From positions 13,843,901-13,907,900 of the forward strand of contig NC_080542.1 in NCBI RefSeq assembly GCF_028640845.1: a DNA stretch of 64,000 nt, read 5' to 3'. The position numbers and the translations under genes were made by a program. Shown here piece by piece: positions 1 through 13,531 of the stretch. The notes under the pieces were generated by a model, which had not been told where the DNA came from, ran no database searches, and worked only from the letters and a program-made list of their open reading frames with translations. Numbering within the stretch: position 1 is the first letter of the stretch; the number at the start of each line of letters is the position of its first letter. Source of the DNA: Ahaetulla prasina. Lineage: Eukaryota; Chordata; Lepidosauria; Squamata; Colubridae.

Positions 1-1325
1 TTACTCATGAGTAAATATAAGGAGGTATAAGCATATATATATATATAGGAAGAAGAAAAGAAAAACAATAGGACAGGAACGGTAGGCACGTTTGTGTGCT
101 TACGCATGCCCCTTATGGTCCTCTTAGGAATGGGGTGAGGTCAATAGTAGAAAGTTTTTGGTTAAAGCTTTTAGGATTATGAGAAGAGACCACAGAGTCA
201 GGTAAAGTATTCCAAGCACTGATGATTCTGTTACAGAAGTCATATTTTCTGCAATCTAGATTAAAGTGGTTGACATTAAGTTTAAATCTATTGGTTGCTC
301 TAGTATTATTGCAATTAAAGCTGAAGTAGTCTTTAACAGGAAGGACATTACAATAGATGATTCTATGAGTTAAACTTAGGTCTTGTCAAAGGCGACGGAG
401 TTCCAAGTTTTCTAAGCCTAGGATTTCAAGTCTGGTGGGATAAGATATTTTATGGAGGAATGGAGAACTCTTCTTGTAAAATATTTCTGGACACGTTCAA
501 TTGTATTGATGTCAGAGATGTGGTGAGGGTTCCAAACAGGCGAGCTGTATTCTAGAATTGGTCTAGCAAATGTTTTATATGATCTGGTTAGTAGTGTGGT
601 GTTTTTAGAAAAGAAGCTACGCAAGATTAGGTTTATAACTCTTAGAGCTTTTTTTGCTATGTAGTTGCAGTGGGCTTTGGCACTTAGATCATTTGACATG
701 AAAACTCCAAGGTCTTTAACGGGATGGGGGTCATCTGTAAAGTAATGTCCCTCTAGTGTGTACTTAGTGTTTGGGTTCTTTTTTCCTATATGTAAGACTG
801 AGCTTTTGCTGGTTGAGATTTGGAGTTGCCAAGTTTTAGACCAAGTGGTTAGATGATCAAGGTGTTTTTGAATGATAGATGTATTGTCTGTGGTGTTAAA
901 TAGTTTGACATTGTCAGCAAAGAGAACACAATTACTTGAGATATGGTCACAAAGATCATTAATGTATAGTATGAAGAGTGTTGGTCCAAGGACGCTGCCT
1001 TGAGGAACGCCACTCTTGACAGGAACAGGATTTGATAAAGCATTGCCAATTTTGACCACTTGTTGTCTGTTAGACAGAAAAGCAGATATCCATTTGTGAA
1101 GGGGTCCTGAGATGCCATAGGATATTAGTTTTAGGAGAAGTTTATTGTGTACTACTGAGTCAAAAGCTTTGCAGAAGTCTATGTAAATTGCATCTATTGT
1201 TTTGCCTTGATCAAGATTTGTAGTCCGTATGTTTTTACAGTGGAGAAGTTGTAAATTACATGATAATTTTTCCCTGAAACCAGATTGTTTATTGGAGAGT
1301 AGGTTGTTAGTTTCTAAGTGTGAGG
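1..1325 (-). mobile_element. 5'-truncated CR1-group LINE (family b), degraded
   Basis: The minus-strand reading gives a non-LTR reverse transcriptase C-terminal half: [20 protein letters not shown], a FADN box in place of FADD, then [19 protein letters not shown]. The 3' UTR runs off the left edge; the 5' end joins gene-C intron sequence near 1,325. Related copies are at 17,035-17,990, 38,500-39,258, 39,259-39,410 and 42,595-43,804. Clade is given by RT motif style only (Jockey/CR1/L2 group). Confidence 0.8.
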
Positions 1326-1799
1326 TAATGAGGTATCAAATACATTTTCAACTCTCAGCTGAAAAACTGTCAGATGAAAATTCCAACAGAAAATCAAGAA
1401 AGGGACAGATCTAGGAAATCACTTTTCTTTGATTAAGCATTTCAGAAATGGGGAATTCAGTGTTGTACCATATAATAGGCAAGATAGAGAGTGACATGTT
1501 AACAGCAGCCAGAATTGTGTTCACACAAAATTGGAAGGGTGTGGAGATCCCCACAGAAGACAAGATAATAACAAAAATTTTAGAATGGGCAGAAATGAAT
1601 AAACTAACATTTCAAATTAAAGAAAAGAAAAACACTGAATATTTTGAGATATGGAATCTGTTCTATCAATGGTTAAATAAGAGAAACAGGAGTTAGAATC
1701 TTGAAGACTACAAGAGAAAGATTAATCTTACTACTAGGGTTGTTTACTGTAACTTATTAATTTTGATTAATTTTGATTAGTAATTTTGATTAGTAATTA

Positions 1800-3787
<1,988 letters not shown>

Positions 3788-4066
3788 TAATATCTATTAA
3801 TGTTATGAGGGGAAAACACTGTTATTATGAAACTACCATTAGAGGATACTATTATTATGACTATGACAAATACTACTCCAAAGAACTGTAATCAGGCAAC
3901 ACACTGTGTATATAGGTTTTGATCATGTTGCTCTTCTTTATCTATATTATTAAAAATAAAACAAGAGGAGAAAAAAGATAGGGAGTGACATGGTGGCCTA
4001 GTGGTGAAGACCCTTGCATCCCATTTAGAAGGTTAAGAGTTCAATCGTAAGCAGTGACAAACTAGA

Positions 4067-5105
4067 CGAGTGGTAGTCAACCTGGTCCCTACCACCCACT
4101 AGTGGGCGTTCCAGCTTTCATGGTGGTAGGGGTTTTGTCCGATACTGAAGCACTTTCCTTTTTTTTTATTTAATTGACTTTTTTATAAAAAAAATCATAG
4201 CATTATTTAAAACATTTTCATCAGGTTTTCATAACATTCCCCATAACAATTTAAATTTAAATTGTTTAATTTAAATTTCTGAAAATATACAGAGGTTGGA
4301 GACCTCTGGAGTAGATAACAAGTTTACTCTTAGCGGTGATGGACAAAAACCAGGGAAACTTATTTTGTAATCATTATTTTTGAATGTTCAATTTACCACT
4401 TAATGGATATTAGAGACGTTCAAACAGCAAGCTTAATTTGATGCCTCGTGAGTTTTGCCTTCTTGGGATTTAAGAAATCTTAAATAAAGTCTCAAAAATT
4501 TACAATTTAAATTTAATTATACAAGCAAATGTCCCATTCAAGGATAACAATGAAGAAGGAAGTGGATGTGGGAAAAAAGAAAATCCTGTATTTTATCATA
4601 TATGGATAATAAAACAATATTCATTTTTGTGCACATTTTTCCACTGTTATTTATTAGATTTATATGTAATCTTTCTCAAAACATGTCAAGTTACTGCTAA
4701 CAAAGAGCTGAAAGTGATAAATCAGATTAAATCTTTCAGCATTCTATATCAAAAGGAAAGAAGGCAAAAGGATAAAATAAAACAAAAAAAATACAAAATA
4801 CTATTTGTATCGCCTGCGCATAACTTTAGTTCACATTACGTAAGTGAAATTAAATGGCGCTATAGTGCGACTGCAAACAAAAGAGCCTCATCCCAGAATA
4901 GCTCACGCATCTCCCCCCACACCACCCAGCTGTAACAGACAAGCAGAGCTGGTAGCCGGCACCCCCCCCACCCCAATCCACGATGCGCGAGAGGCATGCA
5001 CAGACGATACACGGCGCAATACTGTGGAACCGGTGGGCGGTTAGAAAATTTTACTACTAACAGATACAAAAGTGGGCGGTAGGTATAAAAAGGTTGACTA
5101 ACCCT
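4067..5105. mobile_element. Non-autonomous hAT-type DNA transposon, 1,039 bp, 8-bp TSD
   Basis: The 8-bp TSD aaactaga lies at 4059-4066 and 5106-5113. Inverted termini: the left end reads gagtggtagtcaacct...ctaccacccact, the right end in reverse complement agggttagtcaacct...ctaccgcccact. The interior has no transposase I can recognise. It sits in intron 3 of gene C; A and B lack it. The left terminus resembles widely spread vertebrate hAT families (the horizontally transferred OposCharlie type is one candidate from memory); a repeat-library search is needed to name it. Confidence 0.82.
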
Positions 5106-5591
5106 AAACTAGACAAACTAGAAATATACTTCCTGCAATTCATTGAGAACTTTGTTATTCACTAAAGTAACACTAAGTATAGCTGCCTTTTAAATACGTA
5201 CCTTTGACACCTTTGAATCTTAGTAACTCAAAAATTAAGCTGGTGAAGAATAATAATGCTATTCAGCAGTAAAGTAGTTTTCATTTTCTACATGTAAAAT
5301 TGTCAAATATAATGGATTGAATAAGATCCTGTACATACCATTTTAGACATAAAATAAAGTTCACATGTTACATATTTTTGTGTCTTTATCTAAGCCTTAG
5401 ATTTATATCCCTATTTTTTTTATTTTCTTTCATATGAAAATATCAACTACTTCTATATAGCTTTCAAAACTATCTATAAAGAAATCTAACTGTTAAAACA
5501 ACACAACACAACACAACAAAACAAAACACAAAACCAGTCTCCTATTCTGGTACTTGATGATTTCCACAAATTTTGTATTAAACAACATTAC

Positions 5592-6449
5592 TTGCCAGGG
5601 TGATTGGAGGAAGAGCTTCCATCTCCTCTCATTCATTTTTTGTCTCCCTTTGAGTTTGGCGGAGCCCATGGCCTTCAGAGCATGTGCCACAGCATAGACT
5701 GCATTGTAGATGCTGTAACTATGTCCATTCATGGTGGTCTCAAAGACAGAATTAGGAAGAGTCTCCAGGTTCTCTTCTCCAGTGCAGATCCTTTCAGCAT
5801 TCCCATCTGTAATATCACTGGAGAATGAGCATTCAAATGCATCTTTCCAGAAATCCGTAATCAACCCATCCTCTTTTTCTAAGTTTGGGTTTCTCTTCTG
5901 AATAAATTGTTGGAATCCGGTCAGCTGCTTTGAGTGAATTGCAAAAGAAAGTGCACCATGGAGAAAATCAATGGGCAACGGTCTTTGCATTAGAATGGAT
6001 GTGAATTCCATCTGGGCTGTCATGATCCAAATTTTGGACCTTCTCTCCTTTGGAATATTATCATAATTGAAAAAATAGATCATTAATCTCAAAGGCACCA
6101 AGCCTATAATTTCAGCACTTAAGATAACTGCAATGACTGTACTGTCCATGATTACTTTGAATATTTTACCTGCATTTTCTACCCACTCAGCAGCCGCATT
6201 ACCATATATTATCAGGGGAAGACATTCTATAAAGTCAAAGCAGATTCTTCTCTCTGAAAACATGGAAAGTCTCTTTTGAATGAACCTGTCCCTATCTTCC
6301 TCATACATGGAAACTAACCCAACCCAGGTCCATCCAAAATGCAAGAATAAGTGCAGTATTCCTTGAAATTGGTGGTTGTCATCTGGGAACATCCATTTGA
6401 CAAACATTGCTGTTTCAGTATTCATCAGTGGAGCTGATCCATATGTGAT
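5592..6449 (-). CDS. V2R gene C exon 3 (main ligand-binding exon)
   Basis: The exon is 858 nt (286 codons), from the acceptor read as gtttag|atcacatatgg (6449) to the donor ggcaa|gtaatg (5592). It starts [10 protein letters not shown] and ends QSPWQ, as in other V2Rs. It differs by eye from gene A at about 32 residues and from gene B at about 37. The exon is open throughout, and the reading frame also runs past the donor for about 33 codons through a TGTTT-rich stretch until about 5,493. That extension is intronic by homology with A and B, where exon 4 lies further on. Confidence 0.88.
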
Positions 6450-8398
6450 CTAAACGAAGGAAGTCAGAAGAACGTAAGAATGAAGTACTTCTTCCAAAAT
6501 AAAAACAAAAATTAAAAACCAATGCATGTGGGTTTATTTAATCCGTTCTCTGGGTTTGAGTGGGATTCAAAAATAGGGTGCTTAAAAATTAGGTTTACAT
6601 GACATCTGCAACATTGCTCATCAAGCAAAAAGAGACAGTCCTTTCAAGATGTTTTTATTCATGGTTTTACTCAAATTTTCATTTCAGTGATCCACTTTTT
6701 GAATATAATAAATAGCTGGTGTACCTCTCAATTTAATCCACTTTTGTCTCACCTGGGGAAATTTGTAGTTGCACAGAGAGATTACCATGTTGAGACAGGT
6801 GTTACTACGGGGTCCTCCAATGACAGCTACTGTGTTGGTCTGGTCATTACATTTGTAGTTGGGTATAAATTCATCTTTTGTAGATAGAAATTCCATTGCT
6901 AACTGATAAGTTGTACTTTCCATATTGTAGTCAGTAGCAATATGGAAGCCAAGGGTAACGTTGGGTAAAATCCCAGAATCTTCATTGATCTCCTTTACAG
7001 CAAATGCCAGAGCCAAAGTGTGCTGGTAATTATGAGTGATAAACCTTTGTGGAAAGATACAAACTATGTCAATATATTTCTGCTTCAAAATTGCACAGCT
7101 GTTTTATATATATATTCATGAAGATATAAACTAGTGCTTATTGTTAGTTCTGGACATCTGGAATTTGGTCACTCTCTAATAATAACCCTAGATTGTATCA
7201 TCTGGAAAGCTCCGACCTAGCTGTGGCTACTTAACATTGAGCTAAGGTGACATTTACCCAGACCACATTTGAAATACTGTGTACAGTTCTGGAGACCTCA
7301 CTTTAAAAAAAAGTTTTGATAAGATTGAGTGAAGAAATAGGCAAGAAAAATGATGCAAGGTTGGAGGGACAAAAAATATGAGGAAATATTAGAGGAACTG
7401 AATATGTTCAGCCTAGAGGACAGAAGGAAAGGGGGACATGATTGAAATCTTTAAATATGTTAAAGAGTGTGAATGAGGTTCTAGAAGGCAATGTTCTCAA
7501 TATTAATTACAGCATAAGAACATGGGGACATAATCTCTAACTGACAGGACGGAAATTCAATGCACTAAAGGGTTTCTCTTTTATATCTTTATGAAACGAA
7601 AGATGAATAAGCTCAAGATTAACCAGAGGATATCTGCAATATTTAGATTAGTCAGTTTCTTGAGGAGAAAAAAATTCATGCAGTACTATCTATATCCTAT
7701 CTGTATTTTCTAAGGAAAGGAAGCCAGCTCCATTTTACATCCTAAACCTATTATAACCTAAATTATGCACCAGTGGGTTTCCTGTTTTATATCTGGATGA
7801 AATAAAAGGGGGAAAAAACCCTTCAAGATTCACCAGAGAGCTTCTGCAATATGTAGTTTAGTCAAAAAAAATTTACGTTCAACAAGGGACTTTGTTGAAG
7901 GAAGGAAGTTTCTTGAGGAGAATGAAATCCATATGTTTTATGATTAAAACTAACAATATTCATCTCAATTTCAAGATCAGTATTAAGACAGCTATGAAAT
8001 TAAAAATGACTAAATATGGTCACTGGAACTGGTCATATCAACTGGCTAGCAAACAATACTTTTAAGCATAAAAATGAAAGAAAATACATTTAGGTATCAA
8101 TGAGGGAGGGAAAAGAAGAGATGCAGTATGAGGAGGAAGAGAAGTAGTCGGGTACTTACATGTACTGATCAAGGACATCATACTTAGGACGGCTATGAAA
8201 AGTGATCTCATTTGAAAGAAAGAGAACCTGATAAATAATAGCAGCAATGATTAAATCTCCAGACTGATAGTATTCATGAACAATTGGAAGAGGACTACTA
8301 TGTTTGCAAGTGTAGGGAGGAGAAATGCTCATCATAGTTGGGACAAAAGGTAAAACTAATGTTTTGAATATAACCAACTGACTATAACATGTAGTCAT
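5592..8398 (-). CDS. V2R gene C (partial): exons 1-3 of a vomeronasal type-2 receptor
   Basis: This is the 5' half of a family C chemosensory GPCR read on the minus strand: exon 1 at 8398-8160, exon 2 at 7044-6753, exon 3 at 6449-5592. The joined exons (239+292+858 nt) stay open with consistent phases (2, 0, 0) and encode the signal region and most of the bilobed ligand-binding domain. Marker strings are [14 protein letters not shown] (exon 1), [19 protein letters not shown] (exon 2) and [11 protein letters not shown] (exon 3). Introns match genes A and B. Exon 4 should lie left of position 1: intron-3 homology can be followed across inserted L1/L2/hAT elements to about 1,325, where a LINE running off the window edge begins. 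Whether C is a full gene or a truncated pseudogene cannot be decided here. It is inverted relative to A and B and lacks the MITE those two share upstream, so it is probably the older branch. Confidence 0.88.
6753..7044 (-). CDS. V2R gene C exon 2
   Basis: The exon is 292 nt, entering in phase 2 after a cacaaag acceptor and ending phase 0 at ccccag|gtgag. It encodes [20 protein letters not shown] and ends NYKFPQ, the standard V2R exon-2 block covering the first lobe of the ligand-binding domain. No stops. It has the same length as exon 2 of A and B. Confidence 0.88.
7215..7560 (+). mobile_element. Old CR1 LINE 3' fragment (gene C intron 1 copy)
   Basis: Reads like the CR1 end region: gtacagttctggagacctca, then gaggaactgaatatgttcag and a gggggacatgattgaaat stretch. 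The same fragment sits in opposite window orientation at the matching place in A (about 20,195-20,540) and B (about 44,600-44,960), so it predates all three genes. Confidence 0.72.
8160..8398 (-). CDS. V2R gene C exon 1 (signal peptide and start of ligand-binding domain)
   Basis: The start is the ATG at 8398 ([11 protein letters not shown]), equivalent to the ATGs of genes A and B. It is one codon shorter than A (one Thr missing). A hydrophobic leader is followed by YTCK and the family-typical [17 protein letters not shown]. The exon ends phase 2 at a donor read on the minus strand as acat|gtaagt (8160/8159). The upstream flank up to about 9,440 matches the flanks of A and B, so the promoter region is probably retained, although a palindromic hAT element sits 0.75 kb upstream. 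Confidence 0.85.
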
Positions 8399-8955
8399 TG
8401 TAGAGATCAAACAGTAATTCTTATGTTACCATTCAACTGAGTAGCTGACCATTCATTAGTATTATTTAAACTTAAGACAATGAATTTTATTTAAAGGTTA
8501 AAAAATGAAGTGTCACAGATGAAATACTAATCCTACCTATGTGCACTTCTGTATTTCTAAGCAGATATTAATAGAATGCAATGTCTTAATCTGGGGTGAT
8601 CACTTTTACAATGCCTGCTAGAATTCCCTTAAGATTTGGAGAAGAAGGAACAATCACTATCCTTCATCAGTAATCAGTATCATTCTTTGCAGCAGTTCTT
8701 TGAAAAATATCAGAAGGAAACATGTTTATCGTATTGCAATAGTCCTTGCTGCACAGTTATGAACCTTTGGAAGTAAGGCATGAAGTAATAACAAAAAATA
8801 GGGGAGTAAGAGTTCATATGCACAGAAGAAATACTTCGCTTTAAAAAAAACCTTAAGTTATTCTTTTTTTTAACGCTTAATTTAATTGATTAAATAGTAT
8901 ACCACCCAGACCGCCTCTTTGAGGGAGATGGGGATTAAAGAAGAATGAAACACAC

Positions 8956-9095
8956 ATATATGCATGCATGCATACATACATACATATATACATACATACA
9001 TACATTTTTTTTTTGGTTTACATTTATACCCCGCCCTTCTCCGAAGACTCAGGGCGGCTTACAATGTATACATACATTACATACATACATATGCA
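8956..9095 (-). repeat. (CATA)n microsatellite split by a short SINE/L2-type 3' tail
   Basis: CATA/TGCA repeats at 8,956-9,004 and 9,062-9,090 flank a short piece with poly-T and cccgcccttctccgaagact in antisense (about 9,005-9,061), the same tail as the SINE at 22,341-22,670. Looks like an extremely 5'-truncated insertion into the microsatellite. Confidence 0.7.
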
Positions 9096-9136
9096 GAATC
9101 TCTCTTGAATACTGCAATATTTATTCAAGCCCTAGA

Positions 9137-9270
9137 ATAGGGCTGGGCAACTATGGCCCCTTTATGACCTATGGACTTCAACTCCCAGAATTCCTGAGCC
9201 AGCATGCTGGCTCAGGAATTCTGGGAGTTGAAGTCCATAGGTCATAAAGGGGCCATAGTTGCCCAGCCCT
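9137..9270. mobile_element. Perfectly palindromic hAT MITE with 8-bp TSD
   Basis: Positions 9139-9270 form a 132-bp inverted repeat with 66-bp arms and no spacer, centred between 9204 and 9205 (agcatgct). The TSD gccctaga lies at 9129-9136 and 9271-9278. The matching flank of gene A (about 18,485-18,500) has an empty site. It should extrude as a cruciform or a long hairpin RNA. Confidence 0.88.
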
Positions 9271-9279
9271 GCCCTAGAA

Positions 9280-9470
9280 GGACATCATCCTGGAATGTTG
9301 AAGATAGAGCCAATTGGAAATGGAGCTTTGGGATGGAGCTGTTATGGTGGAGTTATGTTTCCCCAACTAACAGATGGACATTTTCAGAATGTTCCTTCTG
9401 CTCTCTCTGGATCTCAAGATCCTGCAGCAATCAATGGAACATTTTTGGTACCCTACATGGCACACTAGCT
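9280..9470 (-). other. Gene C upstream flank homologous to the flanks of genes A and B
   Basis: The reverse complement aligns with 18,040-18,480 and 39,440-39,590 (for example the segment with tctggatctcaagatcctgc). It lacks the 255-bp MITE those two carry. The inverted-duplication homology ends near 9,470. Confidence 0.7.
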
Positions 9471-9649
9471 ATGACCATTCCAGTGGTAGATTGATGAGGC
9501 CATGTGTATTCCCTAGCTTTATCTCACTCATCTGCCTAAATCAATGATTAAACTGTAATATGTTTTCTGCACAAGTCCTAAAAATAGATAGAGGGAACCC
9601 AGTTGAACAAATGAGTCAGAAACTTTATTCTTGTTCATTTATTTATTGA

Positions 9650-9715
9650 GCAGTTCTGATCCATAGAGTAGCCGAGGGTCAGACATGACTGAATGGCTGA
9701 CTAGGACAACAACAA
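9650..9715 (-). repeat. BovB/Sauria-SINE-like 3' fragment
   Basis: Minus strand includes gttgtcctagtcagccattc and agtcatgtctgaccctcggc, the phrase typical of BovB-tailed repeats in squamates. Short and unsupported by ORFs. Confidence 0.5.
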
Positions 9716-10029
9716 TGCATGGATACACCCAGATGAATGCAACCATGAATGGGATGTCTACAATTATTGCTTTTACCATAATCAATGTGCTAACCTCAGT
9801 AGGAAAGTATTAGATGTCATCTAAAGCTCAAGAATAATAATTAAGAATAATTCTTAATTAAAGAAGCCACCAATGGTGAGACAGTGGTCATCATGAATAA
9901 GACTACATTCTCAGGGAAGCTGAGACGAAGATCTCCAACATCACCAGCTTCAAACATGTCTCCCCAGTTTCCAGAACAACATATCTTTCAGGCTTTCATG
10001 ACTAAAAGAGGGGGGGGGAACAGTTGGGC

Positions 10030-10166
10030 CAGTGGTGGGATTCAAATAATTTAACAACCGGTTCTCTGCCCTAATGATTTCTTCCAACAACCAGTTCACC
10101 ACACTGCTCAGAAAGTTAACAACCGGTTCTCCAGAAGTGGTGCGAACTGGCTGAATCCCACCACTG
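10030..10166. mobile_element. 137-bp hAT MITE, 15-bp perfect terminal inverted repeats
   Basis: Starts cagtggtgggattca and ends with its exact reverse complement. The 8-bp TSD agttgggc is at 10022-10029 and 10167-10174. Confidence 0.9.
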
Positions 10167-10736
10167 AGTTGGGCCCATTGTTTCTGGCCTAGCATTTTAC
10201 CTGCTGTACCAAAGTGGCTCTCAAACTTACAGAATTGTGGAAAGGGATGTTAATTTGACTTGTCCTGTATGATATTGGGAGACCTTGAAGTGACAAAAAA
10301 GGCACTCAGGTTATCCCTTAGGTTTTTTTTTTAACAGCATTTAAAAACACTCACAAAGATGATAAACTTTTGGCTTCACATGTACCAGGAATGCTTTTAG
10401 TGTTCTGAGTGTAGAAAATAAGCATTTTTCTTTCTTGTGACAGGGATGCTGTAAAGCTCATAAAATGCAGGATTTAAATCCATTCATTTTTACATTATTG
10501 CACATGATATCACTTAAATATTTTTAATATCTTCTTGATTAGTTATCACTTACTATTCTTTTTTTTAAATAGTTTTATCCACAAATACTTGGTAAACAGC
10601 ACATTGTCTGGGTTAATATATTTTAAACACCCTACTACTAATAATAATATTATTTCAATATACATAGCCATTATCTTTCAATTTCGAACACTTGTGTATA
10701 CTTGGTAATTATAATGTGTTTATTATATATCAGTAT

Positions 10737-11273
10737 CAGGGGTGAAATGCTCCCGATTTAGACCGGATCGCCCAATCCGGTAGTGATGGCGGCAGGTGGT
10801 TCGGAGAACCGGTAGCAAAAATCCCTGCCCCCCCCCATGCCCAGCTGAGCCACACGATCATCAGAGACTTTTTTTTTAACTTTTAAAAGTTAAAAAATCC
10901 ATTTTTTCTTCGGCATAAAAAATGCTTTTAAAAGTAAAAAAAAAAAGCCTCTGATGATCGCGTAGCTCAGCTGGGATCGTCAGAACCCTTTAAAAGCATT
11001 TTTTCTACAACCTCTTTGGCCAAGAAAAGAAAAAGAAAAAAGAGAAAAGAAAAAATGCTTTTAAAAGGCTCCTCTGGCAATCCCAGCTGAATTGCCTGAT
11101 CATCAGAGGCTTTTAAAAGCATTTTTTACAACCTTCTCAGCCGAAGATGTTGTAGAAAAAATGCTTTTAAAAGTAAAAAACAAAAGTTGGCCATGCCCAC
11201 CCAGTCACATTACCCCCCCCCACCAAGCCACGCCCACAGAACCGGTAGTAACAAATTTTACATTTCACCCCTG
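10737..11273. mobile_element. 537-bp non-autonomous hAT element
   Basis: Termini are caggggtgaaatg and catttcacccctg; the 8-bp TSD atcagtat is at 10729-10736 and 11274-11281. The interior contains several complementary copies of a gcttttaaaagcattttt-like block, giving extensive internal secondary structure. Same superfamily as 30,487-30,981 and 16,459-16,718. Confidence 0.88.
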
Positions 11274-11567
11274 ATCAGTATACGTAATACTGTTTTCCCA
11301 GTTTCTAATTTCTACATCTTTTTTCTAGCTCTTAATAAGATCGCCAACCTATTAAGAAGTATTCTATATCTATCCATCATCTCTTGCCCTTTTTAGAATT
11401 TCATCTCTTATTCACTTTTTGGTAAATATTTCATGCTTCTCCCTTGGAATCTTGTAACTCCTTTCATCACATTTATTTAATCTAAGTATTTCATCTACCA
11501 CAACACCTATCAAAATAAATAAATAAATAAACAACAAATCCTTTATAAGCAACAGAACTCGCTATTA

Positions 11568-11677
11568 TAGATATCAAAGCCCAAGGTAATATTGGGCAAA
11601 ATCCAGGGGGTTTCATTAATCTCCTTTATAGGAAACACTAATGCCAGGATCTGCTGATAGCTCTGAGTCAGTACCCT
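11568..11677 (-). pseudogene. Relic of a different V2R exon 2
   Basis: On the minus strand a stretch of about 37 codons reads [20 protein letters not shown] followed by [16 protein letters not shown], then a stop. This is the start of a V2R exon 2, with the family signature Y-Q-x-I-L-A-L...KEIN...LPN-x-TLGF. It is clearly divergent from genes A-C ([16 protein letters not shown]). No adjacent V2R exon was found within 1 kb either side, so it is a lone decayed fragment of another subfamily member, on the same strand as gene C. It is too short to appear as a long ORF. Confidence 0.75.
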
Positions 11678-11689
11678 ATAAGGACAGTT

Positions 11690-12800
11690 AAACATATTAT
11701 TTTTGTATATCAATTTCAAACTATGTCTACTATATCACCTTAAATATCATAGTATGTATATAGTTTGTACAGCACTCAAAAGACACTGAAGTCTGAATCA
11801 TTGGGATATAGTAGACATTGGGATTCAGCTGAAGAACTGAGAAAATTTCTTGGATGAAAAGTGAAACATTTTCAAGGGGTGGGGGGAACCAAGAAAAGAA
11901 ATGCCTTTTAAAAAAGCATATTTGGGACAACCATGACCTGGATGATTAAGAATCTCCATAGACAAATCCTTGAGACTGCAAACAACTTTTTGCAGTTAGG
12001 TAGTTTTGTAAAATAATAAATCCTTACAGTTAAAACCTAACCTTAATGTTTCATTGATTAATGAAAGTTGTTCATCCAGTCACATCCCAATGCAATTACT
12101 GTATTCTGTACAGATAGTATTGGTTGACAGTTGCAGTTTGTTGCCTGTATGGAGCAGGGCATCTAACTTTATACTATTAGTGATAGAAACTTGATTCTGT
12201 ATATTAGTAATAGCAGCTATCTAGTGCTACAGTGGCTGCATCATATAACCTTACTGCCTGAAATATATATGGCCACCACAAGGGCTTAGCATTTATACTT
12301 CTTTTTTTAATTCACAAGTATTTAGCATCAGTACATCTTTTTTTTTAAAAAAAGAAACAACATCTGGATGTACAAATTAGCATTAATTTTGTTGTAGAAA
12401 AGTCTACTACTCTAAGATGAAAAGCAGAAAACATTACATACATAGAAAGAAAAGGGAAATCGCTGTAGCACTGGGGATAATTTCATGACATTGATTTCAA
12501 CCATTATTTATTCATTATTCATCACAGATCACCAAAATCAATCTCCAGCTCATTTCATTTCTGTATAAAAATAGAATGCATGTAAAAATTAAATAAAATA
12601 AAATAATTAAATTTAATTAAATTTAAAAAAAATAAATTAAATTAAATTAAATTAATTAAATTAAATTTTTGTGCACTTACTGCAGTTGAATACTGTAGCT
12701 CAATATCTCCATAGCAAACACATGAAAATTCAAGGAAACAAAACCTGCAATCTTATGTGCGAAGTTTCATCTACCTAAACTCCTAAGGGGTGTACCCCTC
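11690..12800. other. AT-rich spacer, no gene recognised
   Basis: Only short AT-rich low-complexity tracts are visible, the clearest at about 12,585-12,667 (AATTA/AAATTA units). No coding, RNA or complete transposon structure was seen. Confidence 0.6.
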
Positions 12801-12804
12801 CCTT

Positions 12805-13531
12805 ATTTTTTTATTTATTTATTTTTATTTATAATTTAATTTCTATACCGCCCTTCTCCCGAAGGACTCAGGGCGGTTTACAGCCATATTAAAATACAGA
12901 AAATAAATAACAAATTTAAAAGAATTTAAAAACAAATATTTAGTAGGCCAAATCAACTAAAACTGTCTTAGACCGACATAAAACCCCATTAAAATTACAA
13001 TTAAAATACATTTAGGCTAGTCCCGCTCGATGAAATAATAAAGTCTTCAGTTCCCGTTTGAAAGTCCGGAGGTTGGGGAGTTGGTGTAACCCCAGAGGCA
13101 ACTCATTCCAAAGGGCCGGTGCTGCCACAGAGAAGGCTCTCCCCCTGGGGGCTGGCAACTGACATTGTTTGGTCGATGGCACCCTGAGAAGGCCTACTCT
13201 GTGGGAGCGCACAGGTTGTTGGGAGGCTATCGGTGACAGAAGGCGGTCTCGTAGATATCCCGGTCCTAAGCCATGGAGCGCTTTAAAGGTGGTCACTAAC
13301 ACCTTGAAGTGCACCCGGAAGGCTACCGGCAGCCAGTGCAGGATAGGTGTTATATGGGAGCAACACGGTGCTCCCTCTATCACCCGCACAGCCGCATCCT
13401 GGACTAGCTGGAGCCTCCTGGTGCTCTTCAAGGGGACCCCCATGTAGAGAGCATTGCAATAGTCCAGGTGGGAAGTAACGAGGGCGTGAGTGACCATGTG
13501 TAAGGAGTCCCGGTCAAGGAAGGAGTCCCGG
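12805..13531 (-). mobile_element. L2-clade LINE 3' fragment
   Basis: Minus-strand ORF 13497-13012 gives LVTSHLDYCNALYMGVPLKS through ALWNELPLGL to the stop, preceded by 5' truncation at about 13,531 and followed by the antisense hairpin ccgcccttctcccgaaggac and an (AAAT)n tail. Confidence 0.88.

Noticed and set aside
4627..5044. 102- and 66-aa ORFs as a hAT transposase remnant
   Set aside because: No transposase motif; they lie in the AT-rich interior and right terminus of a non-autonomous element.
9137..9270. Palindrome as a replication origin or recombination site
   Set aside because: The 8-bp TSD and empty site in gene A show it is a transposon insertion.
11036..11170. Structured repeats near 11,000 as a non-coding RNA gene
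   Set aside because: The complementary blocks are internal to a hAT element with exact TSD and recur in other elements of that family.
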